NCBI RefSeq assembly: GCF_900460535.1
Contig: NZ_UHIL01000002.1
Span: 1,747,789-1,811,788 of the forward strand
Direction of reading: 5' to 3'
From: Vibrio parahaemolyticus
Lineage (GTDB): Bacteria; Pseudomonadota; Gammaproteobacteria; Enterobacterales; Vibrionaceae
DNA: 64,000 nucleotides
Shown here: positions 1-8,936 of the stretch, one piece after another
Position numbering within the stretch: position 1 is the stretch's first letter
Layout: every line of letters starts with the position of its first letter
The notes under the pieces: model-generated
Told to the model about the DNA's origin: nothing
What the model saw: only the letters and a program-made list of their open reading frames with translations
Databases searched by the model: none
Position numbers and translations under genes: made by a program

Positions 1-1
1 A

Positions 2-1519
2 ACGCCAGAAAGCTTTTTAGCACGCTTTAACGTTGATGTTCGCGTGATGAATGAAGTAGTTTCTATTAACCGACAGGACAAAACCGTTACGATCAAAAAC
101 CTGTTGGATGAGTCTGAATACGTAGAATCATACGACTTCCTACTGCTTAGCCCAGGTGCTGGTCCTATTGTTCCACCAATCCCAGGCCTCGATAACCCGC
201 TCACCCACTCGCTACGTAACATTCCAGATATGGATCGCATCATCGAAACGATCCAAATGAACAAACCAGAACATGCGACGGTTGTTGGCGGCGGTTTCAT
301 CGGTTTAGAAATGATGGAAGCCTTCCACCAACTTGGCATTAAAACCTCTCTGATCGAAATGGCAGACCAAGTCATGACGCCAGTAGACCGTGAAATGGCA
401 GGTTTTGCTCATGCAGAAATTCGTGACAAAGGTGTCGACCTCAAACTTGGCGTCGCGCTTGAATCTGTGAAATTCGTACCTAACGAGCACGTTGCAAGTT
501 TCGACTCTGGTGAGAGTGAGAAACACCAACACCTAGAAGGTGAATTGGAGTTAACACTGAACAACGGTGAAAAACTCACTACCGATATTCTGATCATGGC
601 AATCGGTGTGCGTCCTGAGACAAAACTGGCGCAAGAAGCTGGCCTTCAAATTGGCGCGCTAGGCGGTATTTACACGAACGAATACATGCAAACCAGCGAT
701 CCTTCGATCTACGCTGTCGGCGATGCGATAGAAGAGAAAGACTTCGTGACAGGCGAGCAAACTCTAGTGCCACTTGCAGGCCCGGCAAACCGTCAAGGCC
801 GTATGGCAGCGGACAATATGCTCGGCCGCAAAGAAACTTACCAAGGCACACAAGGGACAGCGATTTGTAAGATCTTTGACCTTGCAGTGGCTTCTACCGG
901 TAAAAACGAGAAGCAACTAAAACGCGCTGGTATCGCATACGACAAAGTGTACGTGCATACAGCAAGCCACGCGAGTTACTACCCTGGCGCTGAAGTGGTG
1001 TCGTTCAAAATGTTGTTCGAACCAAAATCAGGCAAGATTTTAGGTGCTCAAGCAGTTGGTAAAGATGGCATCGATAAACGCATCGACGTTATGGCTGTTG
1101 CACAACGTGCTGGCATGACGGTTGAACAACTGCAGCATCTTGAACTGACTTACGCGCCACCTTACGGCAGTGCAAAAGATGTGATCAACCAAGCGGCATT
1201 TGTGGCAAATAACATCATCAAAGGTGACGCAACGGCGATTCATTACGATGAAATCGACAACCTGACTGAAGATCAAATTCTCCTCGACGTCCGCAACCCG
1301 GGTGAATTGGAGTCGGTTGGTTATCTTGAAGGGGCAATCAACATTCCGGTTGATCAACTGCGCCATCGTATGGGTGAACTACCAAAAGACAAAGAGATTG
1401 TGATTTACTGTCAAGTAGGCTTGCGCGGTAACGTGGCATACCGTCAACTCGTCAACAATGGTTACAAAGCTCGTAACTTGATTGGTGGTTACCGTACTTA
1501 CAAGTTTGCAAAAGCGTAA
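2..1519 (+). CDS. CoA-disulfide reductase with C-terminal rhodanese domain (5' partial)
   Basis: FAD/NAD(P)H-dependent pyridine nucleotide-disulfide oxidoreductase of the CoA-disulfide reductase type. The frame is open from base 2 with no start, so the N-terminal FAD-binding segment and the catalytic cysteine lie outside the window. Visible parts are the NAD-binding glycine motif VVGGGFIGLEMMEAF, the second FAD motif IYAVGDA, a dimerisation domain, and a fused rhodanese domain in the last ~90 residues with the active-site loop CQVGLRG. The family reduces CoA disulfide or related persulfides; the rhodanese fusion suggests a role in sulfane-sulfur handling (inference). It converges with the molybdopterin oxidoreductase gene and shares a terminator with it. 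Confidence 0.88.
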   Translation, partial: TPESFLARFNVDVRVMNEVVSINRQDKTVTIKNLLDESEYVESYDFLLLSPGAGPIVPPIPGLDNPLTHSLRNIPDMDRIIETIQMNKPEHATVVGGGFIGLEMMEAFHQLGIKTSLIEMADQVMTPVDREMAGFAHAEIRDKGVDLKLGVALESVKFVPNEHVASFDSGESEKHQHLEGELELTLNNGEKLTTDILIMAIGVRPETKLAQEAGLQIGALGGIYTNEYMQTSDPSIYAVGDAIEEKDFVTGEQTLVPLAGPANRQGRMAADNMLGRKETYQGTQGTAICKIFDLAVASTGKNEKQLKRAGIAYDKVYVHTASHASYYPGAEVVSFKMLFEPKSGKILGAQAVGKDGIDKRIDVMAVAQRAGMTVEQLQHLELTYAPPYGSAKDVINQAAFVANNIIKGDATAIHYDEIDNLTEDQILLDVRNPGELESVGYLEGAINIPVDQLRHRMGELPKDKEIVIYCQVGLRGNVAYRQLVNNGYKARNLIGGYRTYKFAKA

Positions 1520-1561
1520 TGTAATCTTCGCAAACATTACATCGGTTTGATTTGAGAAATA

Positions 1562-1596
1562 AAAACGGCTGATACATATATCAGCCGTTTTTTCTT
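1562..1596. terminator. Bidirectional rho-independent terminator
   Basis: A 13-bp stem (AAAACGGCTGATA paired with TATCAGCCGTTTT) around a 4-base loop is flanked by A-run and T-run, so it can end transcription from both convergent genes. Confidence 0.88.
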
Positions 1597-1626
1597 ATCC
1601 CGAATATTGTAGCGCTAGTTTAGTAA

Positions 1627-3951
1627 CTATTCCGTTTCCACCAAAGCGATTTTATCGGATGTCGATTTTTCCAATTTGATCGCAATAAACTTAGAGGTTG
1701 GCGTAAATGTTCTATCCCCATAACTATCTAAAGGAACCAATGGGTTCGTTTCTGGATAGTAAGCCGCCGCCTGACCTGCTGGCACATCATAGGCAACAAG
1801 CATAAATCCGCTTACGCGACGCTCTACGCCATCTTCCCATAATGACACCATGTCCACTTTGTCGCCCGGTTCAAATCCGAGTTTACGAATATCCGCTTCA
1901 TTGATAAACAGCACTTCGCGCATGCCAAATACTCCACGATAACGGTCATTCAAGCCGTAAAGTGTCGTATTGTATTGGTCGTGTGAGCGCATGGTTTGCA
2001 AAATCAAATCTGGCTTTTGGCCTTTTTCGAGTATCGCTTCGCTGATCAACTGCTTCGGCAACTCGCTAGAGCTGAACTGCGCTTTGCCGCTTGGTGTATT
2101 CCATCGACGCTCGGCAGCTGGGTTTACCAAGTGGAATCCACCCGGGTGTTTAAGCTTATGGTTAAAATCGGTAAAGCCCGGAATGGTGTCGGCAATCAAA
2201 TCGCGAATACGGTCGTAATCTTCAATCGCCCACAACCAATCAATTGGTTTTGCCCCGAGTGTAGCATTGGCAATACCGGCAATAATCGCTGGTTCTGAAC
2301 GCAAATGCTCCGAACGCGGTTTTAGCTGACCAAATGAGATATGCACCATGCTGAAAGTATCTTCAACCGTCACACCTTGTGGGCCAGTCGCTTGCTGATC
2401 AATCTCAGTACGGCCTAAGCATGGAAGAATAAGCGCATCTTTACCTGTGACAAGGTGAGAACGATTTAACTTCGTCGAAATGTGTACGGTTAAATTACAG
2501 TTTCGCATCGCGTTGTGCGTACGTTCTGTGTCTGGCGTTGCTTGTGCAAAGTTACCGCCCAAACCGATAAATACTTTCGCTTGCCCTTCTTCCATCGCTT
2601 TAATGGCTTGCACAGTGTTGTGGCCTTCACCACGCGGGACGGCAAAGTTAAATCGACTTTCAATGCGATCCAACAACAGATCTGAAGGTTTTTCATCAAT
2701 GCCCATCGTACGGTCGCCCTGAACGTTACTATGACCACGCACTGGTGAAAGACCCGCGCCCGGCTTACCAACGTTACCTCGTAACATTTGTACGTTTGCG
2801 ACTTCTTTAATGGTTGGTACAGAGTGACGATGCTGAGTCAACCCCATCGCCCAACACATGATCACACGTTCTGCACGTCGATACATGCTCGCCACCATCT
2901 CGATTTCACTTAAATCAAGACCCGATTGTTCCGCGATGTGTTCCCAAGAGGTTGCGTCCACTTCAGCCAAATACTCCTCAATACCTATCGTGTGTTGCTT
3001 GATGAATTCACGGTCAAATACCGCTTTGCCACCGTTTTGCAATGCCTCGCGTTCCCATTGCAACAAGAATTTCGCGATGCCACGAAACACTGCCATGTCT
3101 CCACCTAAAGCAGGACGCAGGTACGCCGTGTTGGTAGGCTCTGAGCCGTTACTCAACATCTCAATCGGCATTTGTGGGTTTTGGAAACGCTCTAATCCGC
3201 GCTCTTTCAGCGGGTTTAGACAGATAACCTGTGCACCACGTTTTACCGCTTCGCGCAGAGGTTCAAGCATTCGTGGGTGATTCGTGCCCGGGTTTTGACC
3301 AATCACAAAAATCGCGTCGGCTTCTTCAAAATCATCAAAGATCACTGTGCCTTTACCAACGCCAATTGTGTCTTTCATCCCGATTGCACTGGCTTCGTGA
3401 CACATGTTGGAACAATCTGGGAAGTTGTTGGTACCGAATGCGCGCACAAATAGCTGATACAAAAACGCCGCTTCGTTGCTTGCACGGCCAGAGGTATAAA
3501 ACTCCGCTTGGTGTGGTGAATCCAATTGGTTGAGATGTTTAGCCACAAGAGAAAAAGCCTCATCCCAAGAGACAGGCACATAGTGGTCGGACTCGGCATC
3601 GTATCGCATTGGGTGCGTGATACGGCCTTGGTATTCCAACCAGTAATCGGTTTGCGTTGAGAGAGATGAAACGCTGTGATTGGCAAAAAACTCAGGATCA
3701 ACCAGACGATTGGTCGCCTCCCAGTTTACCGCTTTCGCGCCATTCTCACAGAAATTGACTTTACCACTATCTGGCGACTCGCCCCATGCACATCCCGGGC
3801 AGTCGAAACCGCCATTTTGGTTGGTTTTGAGCATAGTGCGAATGTTTTTAACTGCATTTTCACTGCCCCACCAACTTCTGGTTACGGCTTTCAGTGCACC
3901 CCAACCACCAGCTGGACCTTTGTATGTTTTTATTTGTTCTTTTTGGCTCAC
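1627..3951 (-). CDS. FdhF/YdeP-family molybdopterin oxidoreductase
   Basis: A 774-residue molybdopterin (bis-MGD) oxidoreductase of the YdeP branch of the formate dehydrogenase family. The N-terminus carries FDCPGCAW plus a distant FCENG cysteine instead of the usual CX2CX3C cluster motif of FdhF. Around residue 190 the segment CSNMCHEASAIG aligns with the selenocysteine region of FdhF, with Cys in place of Sec. The C-terminal molybdopterin-guanine-dinucleotide domain is present (around LQTMRSHDQYNTT). No Tat signal is seen, so it should be cytoplasmic. The linked FdhD gene, which sulfurates the cofactor of such enzymes, fits. The physiological substrate is not established; E. coli YdeP is tied to acid resistance. 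FNR-type boxes upstream suggest anaerobic control. Confidence 0.85.
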   Translation of the reverse strand: MSQKEQIKTYKGPAGGWGALKAVTRSWWGSENAVKNIRTMLKTNQNGGFDCPGCAWGESPDSGKVNFCENGAKAVNWEATNRLVDPEFFANHSVSSLSTQTDYWLEYQGRITHPMRYDAESDHYVPVSWDEAFSLVAKHLNQLDSPHQAEFYTSGRASNEAAFLYQLFVRAFGTNNFPDCSNMCHEASAIGMKDTIGVGKGTVIFDDFEEADAIFVIGQNPGTNHPRMLEPLREAVKRGAQVICLNPLKERGLERFQNPQMPIEMLSNGSEPTNTAYLRPALGGDMAVFRGIAKFLLQWEREALQNGGKAVFDREFIKQHTIGIEEYLAEVDATSWEHIAEQSGLDLSEIEMVASMYRRAERVIMCWAMGLTQHRHSVPTIKEVANVQMLRGNVGKPGAGLSPVRGHSNVQGDRTMGIDEKPSDLLLDRIESRFNFAVPRGEGHNTVQAIKAMEEGQAKVFIGLGGNFAQATPDTERTHNAMRNCNLTVHISTKLNRSHLVTGKDALILPCLGRTEIDQQATGPQGVTVEDTFSMVHISFGQLKPRSEHLRSEPAIIAGIANATLGAKPIDWLWAIEDYDRIRDLIADTIPGFTDFNHKLKHPGGFHLVNPAAERRWNTPSGKAQFSSSELPKQLISEAILEKGQKPDLILQTMRSHDQYNTTLYGLNDRYRGVFGMREVLFINEADIRKLGFEPGDKVDMVSLWEDGVERRVSGFMLVAYDVPAGQAAAYYPETNPLVPLDSYGDRTFTPTSKFIAIKLEKSTSDKIALVETE

Positions 3952-4191
3952 GACTTTACTCCTCGCAGATATATCAGCAAGCAGGGTGCCCGTGAAAACA
4001 AGCGCGTTATTTATTGAGATAATGCGGAAGTATTGAAGGGCTTAGGTTTCTAATCCATGTATTTTTTAATCCAAATAAGTAACCACTCAACATGCTCTCG
4101 CTTGTCCGAGCGTTTACTTATCTAGATTCTTGATATCGGATACCCGCCTACTGTTTCTAAGACTGTTAGATTCAATTTGCATTGTTGCGTC

Positions 4192-4205
4192 TTGATCTAA
4201 ATCAA
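4192..4205. promoter_or_regulatory. FNR-type box
   Basis: TTGATCTAAATCAA matches the FNR consensus TTGAT-N4-ATCAA at all ten defined bases. It lies 241 bases upstream of the oxidoreductase start; activation from -41.5 would place the start of transcription near 4157. Confidence 0.65.
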
Positions 4206-4456
4206 AGATTAAGTCGATATTCAATATGCGTCCAATTGATAATCCTGACCGAGTGATAAACAAAATCTATGACGAATTTTTCCACTGACGGTCATCACAT
4301 TTTTAATCAATACAATTTATGAGGTTAATCGTTTTTCTATTCGATTCTGCCTAGTTCGCTTAACGAACTCAATAAAATCGCTACTCTTGATAATAGATAA
4401 TATCTATCACACTATAGATACTTTAAATTTGACCCTAATTAATATCAGGAATAGCC

Positions 4457-4470
4457 TTGATTCAGATCAA
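4457..4470. promoter_or_regulatory. FNR-type box
   Basis: TTGATTCAGATCAA is a second ten-of-ten match to the FNR consensus, in the same divergent region and 149 bases upstream of lysR. It could serve either direction. Confidence 0.62.
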
Positions 4471-4618
4471 TTTTGAGTGTGGTTTTATTCTTGACTTGGT
4501 TTTGGTTTTTCATTCCCCAGTTAAAACGCTCCAGCGCTTAAAAAGTACGGTAGTGCTGTGCCCTTTTTAGGGAGTTCCCCCGTACATGTGACTCACAACG
4601 CAAGGTTAACAAGCCATT

Positions 4619-5503
4619 ATGGATATCAAACAACTTAAATATCTCATCGCACTTGAACAGACCAAACACTTTGGTCAAGCCGCCGCATTGTGCCACATTA
4701 CGCAGCCTACCTTGTCCATGAGAATCCGGAGCTTAGAGGAAGAACTCGATCTCGAATTAATCCAAAGAAGTCAAAGATTTGAAGGATTTACTGAAGCCGG
4801 AGAACGCATTTTAGCTTGGGCAAAAACCGTCTTAGCAGCTCATGATGGATTGCAAGCCGAAGCCGCCAACTGCCGTGGTCAGTTGGTTGGCTCTCTTCGG
4901 CTTGGAATGGTACCACTCGCCAGCCAAAACCCTATGCAATTGCTCAAACCATTAGCTCAACAGTTCCCTGAGTTACGCTTTCAAATACTCTCCATGACGA
5001 CCGAACAGATCATAGACCAACTCAATCGCAATCAACTGGATTTGGGGATGTGTTATGTCGATCAAGTCAACACCGCTTACTTCGATGTTATCGAGCTAGA
5101 TTCAACCAAACTTGGCGTTTTATTCGATGAGCGTCATTTTGATTTTGCCGAATCTGAAGTGTTGTGGGAGTCACTCAATAACATTCCGCTAGGGCTGCTT
5201 TCAAAGGGTATGCACTATCGCCACTCCATTGATCTTAGCTTTGTGAGTAAAGGGCTGGTTCCGCAAACCGTCATTGAAAGTAACTCCACCTTTCACTTGA
5301 TCCAAGCAGTAACCAGTGGCCTTTGTTGCGCCATTATGCCGCTGAATTGTGGATTGGAAGAGTTGAACGATACGCTTCGCATTATCCCTATCGAAGAAGC
5401 CGCCGTTCACGCCCCGCTAGGTTTGTTAAAGCGAAAACAAGAACCCTTCTCCGCGCTAACCGATCAGTGCTTCGCAGAAGCAAAAAACATATTCAATCGA
5501 TAA
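4619..5503 (+). CDS. LysR-family transcriptional regulator
   Basis: A 294-residue LysR regulator of normal length. The N-terminal winged helix-turn-helix is at residues 1-60 (FGQAAALCHITQPTLSMRI), followed by a type 2 periplasmic-binding-like effector domain. The FGQAA start resembles the OxyR/CynR-like branch, but the OxyR redox cysteines are not assigned. It is divergent from the molybdopterin oxidoreductase and 53 bases ahead of fdhD in the same direction, so it probably controls that gene, itself, or both (inference from context). Confidence 0.87.
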   Translation: MDIKQLKYLIALEQTKHFGQAAALCHITQPTLSMRIRSLEEELDLELIQRSQRFEGFTEAGERILAWAKTVLAAHDGLQAEAANCRGQLVGSLRLGMVPLASQNPMQLLKPLAQQFPELRFQILSMTTEQIIDQLNRNQLDLGMCYVDQVNTAYFDVIELDSTKLGVLFDERHFDFAESEVLWESLNNIPLGLLSKGMHYRHSIDLSFVSKGLVPQTVIESNSTFHLIQAVTSGLCCAIMPLNCGLEELNDTLRIIPIEEAAVHAPLGLLKRKQEPFSALTDQCFAEAKNIFNR

Positions 5504-5556
5504 CAAGAATCCACACGTCAATGTTTGGCATACATAACGGCTTATGAGGTGATTTC

Positions 5557-6387
5557 ATGAGATGTACTACTCAATCTTATTTTGAACTGTCCGATTTCAA
5601 TCAAGCACCACCTCAACCAAGTGCGTTCAATTACCGAGAATTGATTGATGGCCGCCCAGTACAACAAATGTCGCTGGCGAGTGAATCCGCCTTAGCTATC
5701 AGCTACAACGGCATTAGCCAAGCGGTCATGATGGTGACGCCAGGCCATCTGGAAGACTTCGTGAAAGGATTTAGCCTAAGCACAGGCATCGTCCACGACT
5801 TCAAAGAGATCAAAGACATTGAAATTGGCGGCGATCACGAATCTCACTATGCGGAAGTGGAAATCAGCAACCGCGCTTTCTGGGCGTTAAAAACACAACG
5901 CCGAAATCTTGCTGGCACAACCGGATGCGGCATTTGTGGCGTCGAGGCTCTTGAACAAGCTTTGCCTGATTTGGCGCCGCTGACACCGTCTCTTCCTCCG
6001 CGCTCCGATGTATTTGAAGGGCTGCGAGACAAAGTCGCACTGCATCAAGAAGCCGCACGTGAATCTGGCGCGTTACACGCCGCCTTATTTGCGGATTTAC
6101 AAGGCAACATCAAGTTGTGCCGAGAGGACATCGGCCGTCACAACGCGCTAGATAAGTTGATCGGCGCATTGGCCAACAATCACATCGAGCCTCAAAGTGG
6201 CTTCGCTATCATGACAAGCCGTTGTAGCTTGGAGTTGATCCACAAAGCCGTTCGCGCGCGTATCCCCACTCTGGTTTGCTTATCTGCGCCTACAGCGTTA
6301 ACCGTCGAATGGGCAAGAAGAAACCATTTGAACCTAATTCACTTACCAAAACACGGCTCGCCGCGTCTATACAGCCCTGCGCCTTAA
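5557..6387 (+). CDS. fdhD: Formate dehydrogenase accessory sulfurtransferase FdhD
   Basis: A 276-residue FdhD, close to the usual length. FdhD receives sulfur from IscS and transfers it to the molybdenum cofactor, an essential step for formate dehydrogenase activity. The signature TTGCGICGVEALEQ near residues 121-134 supplies the two conserved cysteines, and the DIGRHNALDKLIGA segment is the family's second hallmark. The gene follows lysR after 53 bases, possibly in one transcript. Its position across from the YdeP-type oxidoreductase suggests it matures that enzyme, though it may also serve other formate dehydrogenases elsewhere in the genome. Confidence 0.93.
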   Translation: MRCTTQSYFELSDFNQAPPQPSAFNYRELIDGRPVQQMSLASESALAISYNGISQAVMMVTPGHLEDFVKGFSLSTGIVHDFKEIKDIEIGGDHESHYAEVEISNRAFWALKTQRRNLAGTTGCGICGVEALEQALPDLAPLTPSLPPRSDVFEGLRDKVALHQEAARESGALHAALFADLQGNIKLCREDIGRHNALDKLIGALANNHIEPQSGFAIMTSRCSLELIHKAVRARIPTLVCLSAPTALTVEWARRNHLNLIHLPKHGSPRLYSPAP

Positions 6388-6419
6388 CACGTCAACTTAG
6401 CCGAATTCCTAACATTTCT

Positions 6420-6450
6420 AACAGAGACCTCTGGGCCTCTGTTGTTTGCT
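6420..6450 (+). terminator. Probable terminator after fdhD
   Basis: Stem AACAGAG/CTCTGTT with a 10-base loop, followed by a short, broken T-rich tract (GTTTGCTT). It is a modest terminator candidate 32 bases after the fdhD stop. Confidence 0.5.
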
Positions 6451-6613
6451 TCTGATTCCCAATTGATACTTAGCGACCAGCCACTATTCTCTCCAACCAA
6501 ACGTGCTCACCCCTTGTCAGCACTAAGCTTGCGTATATTAACCTGCTTGCATTTTAACGCTTTCCAATCCGATAAGAACCCTGTCAAAAAACCATAAATT
6601 AGTAAGGATTTTG

Positions 6614-6629
6614 TGTGACTCTTTTCACG
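6614..6629 (+). promoter_or_regulatory. CRP-cAMP site upstream of uhpT
   Basis: TGTGACTCTTTTCACG matches TGTGA-N6-TCACA at nine of ten positions. Its centre is about 103 bases upstream of the start of transcription predicted from the -10 element at 6713, the same distance known for CRP at E. coli uhpT (-103.5). Confidence 0.7.
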
Positions 6630-6640
6630 CTTTTCCGCCT

Positions 6641-6683
6641 TCCTAGGCATTTCTAGGAATTTTTCCTAGCCGATCTAGGCAAC
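6641..6683 (+). promoter_or_regulatory. Candidate UhpA operator: four CTAGG/CCTAG elements
   Basis: Two tandem units, TCCTAGGCATTTCTAGGAAT and TCCTAGCCGATCTAGGCAAC, each hold a pair of CTAGG-type elements 9-10 bases apart. They would lie at about -84 to -42, where UhpA binds in E. coli uhpT. The assignment to UhpA is inference from position. Confidence 0.6.
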
Positions 6684-6712
6684 CATCTCATGTGCCTCAC
6701 AAAACCACTCTC

Positions 6713-6718
6713 TAGAAT
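6713..6718 (+). promoter_or_regulatory. uhpT -10 element
   Basis: TAGAAT (5 of 6 to TATAAT) with no good -35 hexamer, as expected for an activator-dependent promoter. It predicts a start of transcription near 6725 and a leader of about 70 bases. Confidence 0.5.
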
Positions 6719-6793
6719 TCCGCTCAGTCAAAGGTAACAAGAGCACATAACGGTCTCCGTTGTGTTTCTAAAACAATTACAAGAGAGTTCATC

Positions 6794-8188
6794 ATGTTAA
6801 AATTCCTCGAACAGGTGCGGAAGCCGACCCTCGATCTTCCTGTCGAAGTTAGAAGAAAGATGTGGTTTAAACCGTTCATCCAATCTTACTTGGTCGTATT
6901 CATCGGCTACCTAACCATGTACTTGATTCGTAAGAACTTCAATGTCGCGCAAAACGACATGATCTCAACTTACGGTTTGAGCATGACAGACCTAGGTCTT
7001 ATTGGCCTTGGCTTCTCCATCACATACGGCATCGGTAAAACCGTTGTGTCTTACTACGCTGACGGTAAGAACACCAAGCAATTCCTCCCTTTTATGCTGA
7101 TCCTTTCTGGTCTTGCAATGCTTGGTTTCAGCTTCAGCATGGGCGGCGGTAGCGCAAGCCTGTTCTTGATGGTGGCTTTCTACGCTCTAAGTGGTTTCTT
7201 CCAAAGTACTGGTGGCCCTTCTAGTTACTCAACCATTACAAAATGGACACCTCGTAACAAACGCGGCTCTTACCTAGGCTTGTGGAACATGTCACACAAC
7301 GTTGGTGGTGCGGGCGCAGCGGGTGTTGCTCTTTTCGGTGCTAACTACCTATTCGACGGCCACGTAATCGGCATGTTCGTGTTCCCTTCTATCATCGCGA
7401 TCATCGTTGGCTTTATCGGTATGCGCTTTGGTAGCGACTCTCCAGAAGCTTACGGTCTAGGTAAAGTAGAAGAACTTTTCGATGAAGCAGTGAGTGAAGA
7501 AGACACCGCCGCTGAAGAAAACCAGATGACCAAAAAAGAAATCTTTGTTGAATACGTTCTTAAAAACAAAGTTATCTGGCTACTTTGCTTTGCCAACATC
7601 TTCCTCTACATCGTGCGTATCGGTATCGACCAATGGTCAACGGTATATGCGTACCAAGAGCTTGGTCTGTCAAAAGAAACGGCAATCTCTGGCTTTACTC
7701 TGTTCGAAGTCGGTGCGCTTGTGGGTACTTTGATGTGGGGTTACTTATCTGACCTAGCAAACGGTCGCCGCGCATTGGTTGCTTGTGTGTCTCTTGGTTT
7801 GATCATCGTATCGCTTGAGTTCTACCAACACGCAACAAATGAATTCATGTACTTGTCGTCTCTATTCGTACTTGGTTTCTTGGTGTTTGGTCCGCAACTT
7901 CTTATCGGTGTTGCAGCGGTTGGTTTTGTTCCTAAAAAAGCAATCAGTGTGGCTGACGGTGTGAAAGGTACATTCGCTTACCTAATCGGTGACAGCTTCG
8001 CGAAACTTGGTCTCGGTATGATTGCAGACGGTACACCAATCTTCGGTCTAACAGGCTGGAAAGGTACCTTCGCAGCCCTAGATACCTCCGCCATGATTTG
8101 TATTGTTTTGCTTGCTTTCGTTGCTATCGCGGAAGAGAAGAAGATTCGACACGCGAAGAAGCTTCAACTTGCACAAAACCAAGCCTAA
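6794..8188 (+). CDS. uhpT: Hexose-6-phosphate:phosphate antiporter UhpT
   Basis: A 464-residue inner-membrane organophosphate:phosphate antiporter of the major facilitator superfamily, with about 12 membrane segments. It imports glucose-6-phosphate, mannose-6-phosphate and related sugars in exchange for phosphate, and is a known entry route for fosfomycin. The sequence runs almost collinear with E. coli UhpT, for example [38 protein letters not shown] and [18 protein letters not shown]. An AAGAG ribosome site precedes the ATG. It is followed by uhpA, uhpB and uhpC, but here uhpT comes first, unlike E. coli uhpABCT. Regulation by CRP and UhpA is indicated by the upstream sites. Confidence 0.96.
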   Translation: MLKFLEQVRKPTLDLPVEVRRKMWFKPFIQSYLVVFIGYLTMYLIRKNFNVAQNDMISTYGLSMTDLGLIGLGFSITYGIGKTVVSYYADGKNTKQFLPFMLILSGLAMLGFSFSMGGGSASLFLMVAFYALSGFFQSTGGPSSYSTITKWTPRNKRGSYLGLWNMSHNVGGAGAAGVALFGANYLFDGHVIGMFVFPSIIAIIVGFIGMRFGSDSPEAYGLGKVEELFDEAVSEEDTAAEENQMTKKEIFVEYVLKNKVIWLLCFANIFLYIVRIGIDQWSTVYAYQELGLSKETAISGFTLFEVGALVGTLMWGYLSDLANGRRALVACVSLGLIIVSLEFYQHATNEFMYLSSLFVLGFLVFGPQLLIGVAAVGFVPKKAISVADGVKGTFAYLIGDSFAKLGLGMIADGTPIFGLTGWKGTFAALDTSAMICIVLLAFVAIAEEKKIRHAKKLQLAQNQA

Positions 8189-8194
8189 CTTCTC

Positions 8195-8222
8195 TGCGCG
8201 CTTTACTTCGGTAAAGCGCGCA
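8195..8222 (+). other. Strong C(UUCG)G hairpin between uhpT and uhpA
   Basis: A 12-bp perfect stem, TGCGCGCTTTAC / GTAAAGCGCGCA, is capped by TTCG. No T-run follows, so it is not a typical terminator; it may protect the uhpT mRNA 3' end or give partial termination before uhpABC. Confidence 0.75.
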
Positions 8223-8327
8223 AGATCATTAAAATGAGTTGATCAATTCAGTATCATTAAAGGTTTTTCTATTAGCTCCGTTTTGGGGCTTATTGTTGTT
8301 TGTTGTCTGCTCTATTTGGTTGTAATG

Positions 8328-8936
8328 ATGATTCATGTTGCTCTAGTTGATGATCACGTCATCGTGCGTTCTGGTTTCGCACAATTATTAAATTTAGAAA
8401 GTGATATTACCGTTGTTGGTGAATTTGGTTCTGTCGCCGAAGCACGCACAGGCTTGCCTGCGGTACACCCACACGTCGTCATCCTAGATATTTCCATGCC
8501 CGATGAGAGCGGATTAAACTTACTGAGCGAAATTCCAACTGGCATTGCCTGTGTCATGCTAAGCGTGCACGACTCCCCTGCAATGGTGGAAAAATCACTA
8601 AAACTTGGTGCAAAAGGCTATCTAAGCAAACGCTGTAGCCCAGACGAACTTATTCAAGCCGTGAGAACCAGTGCGTCTGGCGGCTGCTATCTTACCTCCG
8701 ACATTGCCATCAAACTGGCAACACCAAGTGACAAAGCTGCATCGCTTTGCCAACTAACAAGACGCGAAAATGAAGTTTGCCAGCTTTTAGCCAAAGGGCT
8801 GGATGTAAAATCCGTCGCGGCAGAGCTTGGCTTGAGCCACAAGACCGTACACGTTCATCGAGCGAATGCCATCGACAAACTCGGTGTGAAAAACAACGTT
8901 GAGCTCGCCAAACTATTCTCTCAAGAGTCCTTTTAA
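8328..8936 (+). CDS. uhpA: Response regulator UhpA
   Basis: NarL/FixJ-type response regulator that activates uhpT when glucose-6-phosphate is sensed by UhpB-UhpC. The receiver domain has the acidic pair DD at residues 8-9 and the phosphoacceptor Asp54 in [10 protein letters not shown], then SVHDSP and the conserved Lys in [10 protein letters not shown]. The C-terminal LuxR-type helix-turn-helix ends with [20 protein letters not shown]. The start was set at the ATG of [10 protein letters not shown], as in E. coli UhpA; the frame extends upstream to 8283 only through an unlikely TTG and a hydrophobic stretch. Its stop overlaps the uhpB start (TAATG), indicating translational coupling. Confidence 0.94.
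   Translation: MIHVALVDDHVIVRSGFAQLLNLESDITVVGEFGSVAEARTGLPAVHPHVVILDISMPDESGLNLLSEIPTGIACVMLSVHDSPAMVEKSLKLGAKGYLSKRCSPDELIQAVRTSASGGCYLTSDIAIKLATPSDKAASLCQLTRRENEVCQLLAKGLDVKSVAAELGLSHKTVHVHRANAIDKLGVKNNVELAKLFSQESF

Larger units (their letters stand above)
3952..4618. other. Divergent regulatory region, oxidoreductase/lysR
   Basis: 667 bases without a gene between two divergent genes. It holds two exact FNR-type boxes and an imperfect palindrome ATCTATCACACTATAGAT (4400-4417) that could be a LysR-type T-N11-A operator. No structural RNA was recognised. Confidence 0.6.

Noticed and set aside
2858-3701. Several antisense frames in the molybdopterin oxidoreductase gene
   Set aside because: All lie inside a strongly conserved protein-coding gene and show no signals of their own.
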